Source of the DNA: Bacteroidaceae bacterium
GTDB lineage: Bacteria > Bacteroidota > Bacteroidia > Bacteroidales > Bacteroidaceae
NCBI GenBank assembly: GCA_017961965.1
Contig: JAGCWG010000595.1
Span: 1-9,733 of the forward strand
Length of the DNA: 9,733 nucleotides
Reading direction: 5' to 3'
The notes under the pieces are model-generated. The model had not been told where the DNA came from. It saw nothing but the letters and a program-made list of their open reading frames with translations, and did no database searches. Within the stretch, counting starts at the first letter, position 1. Every line of letters begins with the position of its first letter. Both the position numbers and the translations under genes were made by a program. Of the stretch, positions 4,787-9,733 are shown one piece after another.

Positions 4787-5464
4787 TTATTGCAAAGAGA
4801 GACTTTGACTAATATTTATGTTGCTATTGAAGAATTTAACGTAATCAAAGTCATCATAATAACGAGAGCCAAAGTATTGATTAGGCTTGAATTCTATACT
4901 TTGACCGACCTGCTCCTCGTTTTCAAAGCCCCTAATATAATGAGAATTGTTCAAATCTGGCATTGGAACATGTACCAACGATGCTGTAGGATAAGGAAGT
5001 CTTGAGAATCGGAGCAAGTCTTCGTGCGTGCATCCATCACGTTCAACCAATAAGCAGCAAATATTATCATGTTTAATTCTTTTCTTACGCTTATTCCAGC
5101 ATTCCTTGGCTTCTTCCTCAGAATGATAGTGCTGAAAGAAAATACAAATGTCGCCAAGTAATGCAACTGGGTAATCAACACCATGCTTATTTGGGTCGAT
5201 GAAAACAAGTTCTTTTTCTATGTAATACTCCACGTTTTCACAAAACTTAATATAATCTTTTGGGTATAGCCAAAGATTTACGAATGGGGAACGGAATTGA
5301 AGATTCAAGTCATGCGCTATGCAAGCTCCGACACAATTATTGCAAAAGATGGATACGTTCTTGTTCTTTAGTCCCCGACGTTTGTATATGCTGAAAACAT
5401 GTTCACGGAACCATGTATTCCATGAGAGGAACATTTTTGTTTTAATTCTATCTATCAATCCCAC
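4787..5464 (-). CDS. DUF1919 family protein, putative exopolysaccharide-related
   Basis: This 225-residue soluble protein matches DUF1919. VSIFCNNCVGACIAHDLNLQ corresponds to 'fsIisnNCwGg.iy..lgl.'. It is followed by SPFVNLWLYPKDYIKF, a YP-x-A-L-L-GDI-x-I-F-F-QHYHSEEEAKECW block and an RDGCT motif. The family is linked by annotation to exopolysaccharide synthesis and its genes often sit in surface-polysaccharide clusters, but no reaction is established. Here it stands alone with its own strong promoter and no glycosyltransferase neighbour. The longest frame starts at GTG 5464. ATG 5434 (215 residues) is at least as likely, because it is preceded by the A-rich ATTAAAACAAAA leader usual in Bacteroidota and the conserved part begins later. 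The gene looks more AT-rich than the flanking reductase and uvrA genes, and lies between two direct-repeat copies, which suggests acquisition. Confidence 0.85.
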   Translation of the reverse strand: MGLIDRIKTKMFLSWNTWFREHVFSIYKRRGLKNKNVSIFCNNCVGACIAHDLNLQFRSPFVNLWLYPKDYIKFCENVEYYIEKELVFIDPNKHGVDYPVALLGDICIFFQHYHSEEEAKECWNKRKKRIKHDNICCLLVERDGCTHEDLLRFSRLPYPTASLVHVPMPDLNNSHYIRGFENEEQVGQSIEFKPNQYFGSRYYDDFDYVKFFNSNINISQSLSLQ

Positions 5465-5516
5465 GTTACAAAACTTGTTTATATGTGTAATAATTACGAG
5501 TCATTAATTTGAGTCG

Positions 5517-5548
5517 CAAAGATAGTTGAAATATGTTTTACTTGCAAA
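5517..5548 (-). promoter_or_regulatory. Strong Bacteroidota-type promoter of the DUF1919 gene
   Basis: On the minus strand a -33 TTTG (5548-5545) and a -7 TATCTTTG (5524-5517) are separated by 20 nt, a full consensus match. Transcription should start near 5510, giving a leader of about 45 nt to GTG 5464 or about 75 nt to ATG 5434. Confidence 0.78.
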
Positions 5549-5609
5549 GAAATGACTAAAATTATTGCTCGTCAAAAAGGGTTCGACATAATCTTGTGTG
5601 GGTATTTCT

Positions 5610-5828
5610 TCAACCACGAATTACACGAATTTACACGAAATTTGTAGCTCATGGCTGTCTTATTACACGAAGAATTGCTCGTGCAATTACGAATTTCACG
5701 AATCTGGTACAGCGGCTTGAAACCGAACGACATTCGTGTTATTCGTAGACAACACATGTTGTCTTTGTGTAATAAGAACAAAGGAGAGGACTTGAAAGTT
5801 CGTGTCCATTCGTGTAATTAGTGGTTGA
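5610..5828. repeat. 219-nt nested inverted-repeat element (cloverleaf-like)
   Basis: Terminal arms 5610-5643 and 5795-5828 are complementary over 34 nt with 4 mismatches (ends TCAACCAC... / ...GTGGTTGA, built from ACACGAAT blocks). Inside are a perfect 10-bp pair (CTTATTACAC 5659-5668 with 5767-5776) and a 15-nt pair with 2 mismatches (5689-5703 with 5732-5746), all centred at about 5718. Two local hairpins flank the inner stem: AATTGC-TCGT-GCAATT (5673-5688) and GACAAC-ACAT-GTTGTC (5748-5763). Together these form a four-way junction. There is no credible gene inside; a 69-codon minus-strand frame across it is a by-product of the repeats. It lies between the DUF1919 promoter and the 3' end of the reductase gene. 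Confidence 0.75.
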
Positions 5829-5865
5829 GAAAAATCATCACCCTAACTCTTCCTTGTAGAACCTT
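5813..5865 (-). repeat. Direct repeat, copy B, after the aldo/keto reductase stop
   Basis: This is the partner of 4733-4781, including the exact CTTGTAGAACCTT block at 5853-5865 and GTGGTTGAGA at 5821-5830. It begins inside the right terminal arm of the 219-nt element and ends 17 nt from the reductase stop codon. Both copies therefore lie directly 3' of a minus-strand gene. Confidence 0.55.
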
Positions 5866-5882
5866 CTGTATTAAAAAGCAAG

Positions 5883-6854
5883 TTAGAACCACAACTCTGG
5901 GTTGTCAATGATATTCTTTATTGCGGTAACCTCATCGTCGGAGAAAGTGAGGTTGTTGAGTGTGGTGAGGTTATTGTCAAGCTGGGTAACGGATGATGTA
6001 CCGATGATACATGATGTGACACGTTCATCATTGAGTACCCATGCAAGTGCCATCTGTGCAAGTGACTGTCCACGTTGCTTGGCTATTGCTCCTAACTGAC
6101 GGGCAGCCTCAACACGCTCTGGTGTTACTTGTGACTGCTGGAGGAAGCCTGTGCTCTTAGCTGCACGACTGTCCGAAGGTATTCCGTTGTCGTACTTGCC
6201 TGTGAGGAGTCCCTGTGCCAACGGTGAGAAACAGATGATGCCGCTACCATTGTCGGCAGCAATCTGGAAGTTCTCACGCTGTGCCTTTGGGTCAAACATG
6301 GAACAACGATACTGAGACAGCAGACATGGCACATGAGCCTCACGGAGTATGTCGTAGCACTGTTGCTGAAGGTGTGGCGGATATTTGGAGATACCAACAT
6401 ATAGAGCCTTGCCCTGACGCACAAGGTCGATGAGTGCCTGCATGGTTTCTTCGATAGGAGTAACACCATCGTAGCGATGGCTGTAAAAGATATCGACGTA
6501 GTCAAGTCCCATGCGACGGAGACTCTGGTCGCACGAAGCGATGATGTTCTTGCGCGATGAGCCGTCGCCATACACGCCAGGCCACATCTCATGACCAGCC
6601 TTTGATGAAATGAACATCTCGTCACGATGACTGGCAAGATTGTCCTTGAGTATGCGTCCGAAGTTGGTCTCTGCACTTCCAGGTACAGGACCGTAGTTGT
6701 TGGCAAGGTCAAAGTGGCAGATGCCTGCATCAAACGCCTTGACAACCATCTGTGTGGCTGTGCTGAAATCATCTACCGAACCGAAGTTGTGCCATAGGCC
6801 AAGAGAAAGGACTGGGAGCTGCACTCCGCTGTGTCCACAATATTTGTATTGCAT
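5883..6854 (-). CDS. Aldo/keto reductase, YghZ type (L-glyceraldehyde 3-phosphate reductase)
   Basis: This 323-residue cytoplasmic NADPH-dependent oxidoreductase has a TIM-barrel fold. It closely follows E. coli YghZ/GprA (AKR14) along its length: MQYKYCGHSG, LPVLSLGLWHNFG, HFDLANNYGP.PGSAE, SSKAGHEMWPG.YG, YVDIFYSHR, GKALYVGIS, FSPLAQGLLTGKY and the C-terminal RVTSCIIGTSS..QL.NN cofactor-binding segment. The catalytic tetrad is complete: D49, Y54, K85 and H126. YghZ reduces L-glyceraldehyde 3-phosphate and can act on methylglyoxal; the same role is likely here but substrate range is inferred. The ATG at 6854 matches the YghZ core N-terminus, without YghZ's short leading extension. The leader holds a G-rich repeat 8 nt before the start codon. 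It diverges from uvrA. Confidence 0.93.
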   Translation of the reverse strand: MQYKYCGHSGVQLPVLSLGLWHNFGSVDDFSTATQMVVKAFDAGICHFDLANNYGPVPGSAETNFGRILKDNLASHRDEMFISSKAGHEMWPGVYGDGSSRKNIIASCDQSLRRMGLDYVDIFYSHRYDGVTPIEETMQALIDLVRQGKALYVGISKYPPHLQQQCYDILREAHVPCLLSQYRCSMFDPKAQRENFQIAADNGSGIICFSPLAQGLLTGKYDNGIPSDSRAAKSTGFLQQSQVTPERVEAARQLGAIAKQRGQSLAQMALAWVLNDERVTSCIIGTSSVTQLDNNLTTLNNLTFSDDEVTAIKNIIDNPELWF

Positions 6855-6862
6855 AGGTCAGA

Positions 6863-6897
6863 CCCCCTCCCCAGCCCTCCCTCCTATAGGGGGAGGG
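6863..6897 (-). repeat. C-rich dispersed repeat, copy 2: G-quadruplex motif/hairpin in the reductase leader
   Basis: The + strand reads CCCCCTCCCC (6863-6872), AG, then CCCTCCC (6875-6881), a short spacer and GGGAGGG (6891-6897). CCCTCCC and GGGAGGG form a perfect 7-bp stem. On the transcribed minus strand, 6881-6863 reads GGG-A-GGG-CT-GGGG-A-GGGGG: four G-tracts with loops of 1, 2 and 1 nt, a canonical quadruplex motif, ending 8 nt before ATG 6854. The hairpin and the quadruplex compete for the same bases. Layout matches copy 1 at 3134-3164. Confidence 0.7.
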
Positions 6898-6929
6898 TGA
6901 AGTTACCATAGGGGGATATGGTTTTAGTA

Positions 6930-6961
6930 TAATTAGTAATTAGAAATCAGTAATTAGTAAT
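6930..6961. repeat. AT-rich 11-nt direct repeat
   Basis: TAATTAGTAAT occurs exactly at 6930-6940 and 6951-6961, start-to-start distance 21 nt, with TAGAAATCAG between them. It lies in the divergent region between the reductase start codon and the two facing promoters. Confidence 0.6.
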
Positions 6962-6982
6962 ATTGCCCTGAGTAGGTCAGCG

Positions 6983-6990
6983 CAAAATTA
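6983..6990 (-). promoter_or_regulatory. Possible -7 box for the aldo/keto reductase
   Basis: The minus strand reads TAATTTTG, matching TAnnTTTG. No good TTTG is found 19-21 nt upstream, so it would be a weak or regulated promoter. A start near 6976 would give a leader of about 120 nt that contains the AT-rich repeat and the G-rich repeat. Confidence 0.4.
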
Positions 6991-7033
6991 CTATTTATTT
7001 CTGGTTATTCATTAACATTTGGGGAAGAAAACT

Positions 7034-7041
7034 TATCTTTG
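7034..7041 (+). promoter_or_regulatory. uvrA: -7 box of the uvrA promoter
   Basis: TATCTTTG matches the Bacteroidota -7 consensus exactly. At the proper spacing the -33 region is only ATTA-like; the nearest TTTG (7018-7021) is too close at 12 nt. Transcription would start near 7048, leaving a leader of about 16 nt with GGAAAG (7052-7057) before ATG 7064. Confidence 0.6.
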
Positions 7042-7063
7042 CACCATAATTGGAAAGAATAAG

Positions 7064-9733
7064 ATGAAAAAGTACAACGATACAGACTGTATAAGGATTA
7101 AGGGGGCACGTGTCAATAACCTAAAGAACGTGGATGTGGAGATTCCACGCAACAAGTTCGTGGTTATTACGGGTGTATCCGGTTCGGGTAAGTCATCACT
7201 TGCCTTCGACACTCTTTATGCCGAGGGACAGCGCAGATATGTGGAGAGCCTCTCCACGTATGCCCGTCAGTTCATGGGACGCATGGGTAAGCCTGAATGT
7301 GACTTTATCGAGGGCATTCCGCCTGCAATAGCCATAGAGCAGAAGGTGACGAGCCGCAACCCACGTTCGACTGTAGGCACAACGACGGAGATATATGACT
7401 ATATGCGCATGCTCTTTGCACGTGCCGGTCACACATTCTCCCCGGTATCTGGATGCGAGGTGAAGAAGCACACACAGGATGACATCACCGAGTGTATGCT
7501 CTCCTACCCCGAGGGAACACGTTTCATGGTACTCACTCCACTCATTCCACGTAGCGGTCGCACGGTGGAGGAACAGTTGGAGATGGACATGAAGCAAGGC
7601 TATGCCCGTATCACCGTTGACGGCAATGTAATGACCATCGACGAGTTCCTCAGCACCAAGCCTGAGTACAAGGAGATAATGCTTGTCATCGACCGTTTGA
7701 CGGTGAACAATGACAAGAGCACAATATCACGTCTTGCCGATTCGTGCCAGACTGCACTATATGAAGGTGACGGAAAGTGTACGTTACAGTTCCTGCCAGA
7801 AGGCAAGCACGACTTCGGACTGAAGTTTGAGGCTGACGGCATCACGTTTGAAGAGCCTACCGACCAGATGTTCTCGTTCAACTCGCCTGCTGGAGCATGT
7901 CCTAAGTGTGAGGGCTTCGGCAAGGTGATGGGTATAGACGAAGATCTCGTGGTGCCTAACACGGAACTGAGCATTTATGATGGCGCCGTGGTGTGCTGGC
8001 GCGGTGAGAAGATGGGCGAATGGAAGAAGGAGTTCTGCCGAAGGGCTGAGCGTTACAACTTCCCTATCTTCACGCCTTACTACCAGTTGACGCAGGAACA
8101 GAAGGACCTGCTGTGGCACGGCGTAAAGGGAGAGGACAAGTACGAGTCGTTGTGCATTGACCGTTTCTTCGACATGCTTCAGGAGAACCAATACAAGATA
8201 CAGTACCGAGTGATGCTCGCCCGCTACCGAGGCAGGACGTCTTGTCCTGTGTGCCACGGCAAGCGTCTCAAGCCAGAGGCAGAGTATGTACGCTTTGCAG
8301 GCAAGACCATAAGCGAGTTGTGCGATATGTCGGTGACGGACCTCAACGAATTCTTCCGCACGATAAAGGTGACGGACAATGCCAAAGACATAAGCAAGGA
8401 CAGCCATTGCATAACGAAGCACGACAGCGAGGTTGCCAAGCGTCTGCTCACGGAGATTAAGAGCCGTCTCAAGTTCCTCGTCGACGTGGGACTGGGCTAC
8501 CTCACGATGTCACGTCTCAGCAACTCGCTTTCGGGTGGTGAGAGCCAGCGTATCAACCTTGCCACAAGTCTCGGTTCAAGTCTTGTGGGCAGTCTGTACA
8601 TACTCGACGAGCCAAGTATCGGTCTTCACCCTCGCGACACACAGCGACTCATCCATGTGTTGCGTGAACTGCAGAAGCTCGGCAACACGGTGGTAGTTGT
8701 GGAGCATGACGAGGAGATAATGCGTGCTGCCGACTATATCATCGACATAGGTCCTGATGCAGGACGACTGGGCGGCGAGATTGTGTTCTCTGGTTCGGTA
8801 AAGGATGACATCTATTCATTCCCTGTGGGCAAGTCGCATACCATCGACTATCTCACAGGTGCTGAGAAGATAGAAGTGCCTACAAGCCGCCGTCCATGGA
8901 ACAACTACATAGAGGTGAAGTGTGCACGTGAGAACAACCTCAAGGGCATAGACGTACGATTCCCGCTCAACGTGATGACATGCGTGACTGGAGTGTCAGG
9001 CTCTGGTAAGTCAACGCTTGTGCGCGACATACTCTACCGTGCCATGAAGCGCCACCTCGACGAGGTGTGCGACCGACCAGGACAGTTCACTGCACTCGAA
9101 GGAGACGTGGATATGATCAAGCGCATTGAGTTCGTTGACCAGAATCCTATCGGTACATCTTCACGCAGCAATCCTGTGACATATATCGGTGCCTACGACG
9201 AGATACGCAAGCTCTTCGCCGGTCAGCAACTGTCAAAGCAGATGGGATATACGCCAGCCTATTTCTCTTTCAACACAGACGGCGGACGTTGTGAGGAGTG
9301 TAAGGGCGACGGAACGGTGACCGTGGAGATGCAGTTCATGAACGACCTCGTACTGGAGTGTGAGTCATGCCACGGCAAGCGATTCAAGAGCGAGATTCTC
9401 GACGTGCTTTACGAGGGACAGAGCATCTACGACATACTGAACATGACCATCAATCAGGCCATAGAGTTCTTCACGGAGCACAAGCAGAAGAAGATAGTAC
9501 AGAAGATGAAGCCTCTTCAGGACGTAGGACTCGGCTACATCAAGCTTGGACAGACATCATCATCACTCTCAGGTGGTGAGAGTCAGCGCATCAAACTTGC
9601 GTTCTACCTCAGTCAGGAGAAAGCAGTACCAACCATGTTCATCTTCGACGAGCCAACGACGGGTCTTCATTTCCACGACATCAAGAAGCTGCTCAAGGCA
9701 TTCGATGCACTCATCACACGAGGTCATACCATC
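7064..9733 (+). CDS. uvrA: Excinuclease ABC subunit A (3' end beyond window)
   Basis: There are 890 codons to the window edge; about 50 residues should be missing compared with ~940-residue UvrA proteins. UvrA is the DNA-binding ATPase that finds bulky lesions and loads UvrB in nucleotide excision repair. Two ABC modules are visible. The first has Walker [10 protein letters not shown] (37-45), LSGGESQR (489-496) and ILDEPS (D515, E516). The second has GVSGSGKST (643-651), LSGGESQR (835-842) and [11 protein letters not shown] (D862, E863). Cysteine pairs C279/C282 with C394/C397, and C743/C746 with C766/C769 ([11 protein letters not shown]...CESCHGKR), form two matching zinc sites. The region between Walker A and the first CxxC is long enough to hold the UvrB-binding domain, so this is UvrA1-like rather than the shorter UvrA2. 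The extra CxxC that E. coli has before LFSFNNP is absent, which I recall as normal for Bacteroidota. ATG 7064 fits the -7 box and the [13 protein letters not shown] start. Confidence 0.96.
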   Translation, partial: MKKYNDTDCIRIKGARVNNLKNVDVEIPRNKFVVITGVSGSGKSSLAFDTLYAEGQRRYVESLSTYARQFMGRMGKPECDFIEGIPPAIAIEQKVTSRNPRSTVGTTTEIYDYMRMLFARAGHTFSPVSGCEVKKHTQDDITECMLSYPEGTRFMVLTPLIPRSGRTVEEQLEMDMKQGYARITVDGNVMTIDEFLSTKPEYKEIMLVIDRLTVNNDKSTISRLADSCQTALYEGDGKCTLQFLPEGKHDFGLKFEADGITFEEPTDQMFSFNSPAGACPKCEGFGKVMGIDEDLVVPNTELSIYDGAVVCWRGEKMGEWKKEFCRRAERYNFPIFTPYYQLTQEQKDLLWHGVKGEDKYESLCIDRFFDMLQENQYKIQYRVMLARYRGRTSCPVCHGKRLKPEAEYVRFAGKTISELCDMSVTDLNEFFRTIKVTDNAKDISKDSHCITKHDSEVAKRLLTEIKSRLKFLVDVGLGYLTMSRLSNSLSGGESQRINLATSLGSSLVGSLYILDEPSIGLHPRDTQRLIHVLRELQKLGNTVVVVEHDEEIMRAADYIIDIGPDAGRLGGEIVFSGSVKDDIYSFPVGKSHTIDYLTGAEKIEVPTSRRPWNNYIEVKCARENNLKGIDVRFPLNVMTCVTGVSGSGKSTLVRDILYRAMKRHLDEVCDRPGQFTALEGDVDMIKRIEFVDQNPIGTSSRSNPVTYIGAYDEIRKLFAGQQLSKQMGYTPAYFSFNTDGGRCEECKGDGTVTVEMQFMNDLVLECESCHGKRFKSEILDVLYEGQSIYDILNMTINQAIEFFTEHKQKKIVQKMKPLQDVGLGYIKLGQTSSSLSGGESQRIKLAFYLSQEKAVPTMFIFDEPTTGLHFHDIKKLLKAFDALITRGHTI

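Noticed and set aside
4742..5005. 87-codon plus-strand frame as a gene
   Set aside because: It runs antisense to the DUF1919 gene, which has clear family motifs and a consensus promoter; the frame has neither.
5572..5781. 69-codon minus-strand frame as a gene
   Set aside because: It lies almost wholly in the nested inverted-repeat element and its translation reflects the repeated ACACGAAT blocks; no promoter or domain was seen.
4787..5865. DUF1919 region as an insertion sequence
   Set aside because: There is no transposase and the bracketing repeats are direct, imperfect and too long for a target duplication; described as a possible recombination cassette instead.
6125..6772. 215-codon minus-strand frame as a gene
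   Set aside because: It is an alternative frame of the aldo/keto reductase; its Ser/Arg/Thr-rich translation has no recognisable motif.
7784..8422. 212-codon minus-strand frame opposite uvrA
   Set aside because: Long antisense frames are expected opposite a GC-richer conserved gene; no start context or domain is visible.

Overview
The window looks like chromosomal DNA from a Bacteroidales bacterium, most likely Prevotella/Segatella-like. The reasons are the Bacteroidota -7 promoter motif TAnnTTTG (several good copies, two with TTTG or TTG 19-20 nt upstream), A-rich leaders without clear Shine-Dalgarno sites, a Bacteroidota-type UvrA, and families common in that phylum (AAA-ATPase-like/PD-(D/E)XK protein, DUF3791/DUF3990, short TonB-C proteins). 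Genus is inferred from general similarity, not from a search.

Layout. Bases 2-166 are the 3' end of pyrF (pyrimidine synthesis), followed by a perfect 17-bp hairpin. Next come two secreted proteins on the + strand: a small lipoprotein (249-806) and a periplasmic TonB-C-like protein (876-1418), closed by a hairpin at 1456-1492. An AAA-ATPase-like/PD-(D/E)XK protein (1581-3167) has its own promoter, and its last residues are encoded by a C-rich dispersed repeat. A compact three-gene operon follows (3316-4279: DUF3791, DUF3990 and a small helical protein), joined by two 4-bp ATGA overlaps. It resembles a toxin-antitoxin-like cassette around a putative ADP-ribosyltransferase fold.

Bases 4280-4786 have no convincing gene but are rich in structure: terminator-like hairpins, an array with an 11-nt period that inverts about its centre (4571-4669), and a 48-nt imperfect palindrome (4692-4739). 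A lone DUF1919 gene (minus strand, 4787-5464) follows with a strong promoter. It lies between two copies of an imperfect direct repeat of about 50 bp (4733-4781 and 5813-5865). Upstream of it is a 219-nt element (5610-5828) whose nested inverted repeats can fold into a four-way junction.

The right third is ordinary core metabolism and repair: a YghZ-type aldo/keto reductase (minus strand, 5883-6854), diverging from uvrA (plus strand, 7064 to the window edge, lacking roughly its last 50 residues). The reductase leader carries the second copy of the C-rich repeat, which on the transcribed strand is a four-tract G-quadruplex motif 8 nt before the start codon.

The core genes (pyrF, the reductase, uvrA) do not form one pathway. 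The accessory block of about 1.5-5.9 kb, with repeats at its gene ends, looks like a variable insertion zone between conserved genes. The best candidates for something undescribed are the three-gene DUF3791/DUF3990 cassette, the 219-nt four-way-junction element, and the 11-nt inverted array with the adjacent palindrome.
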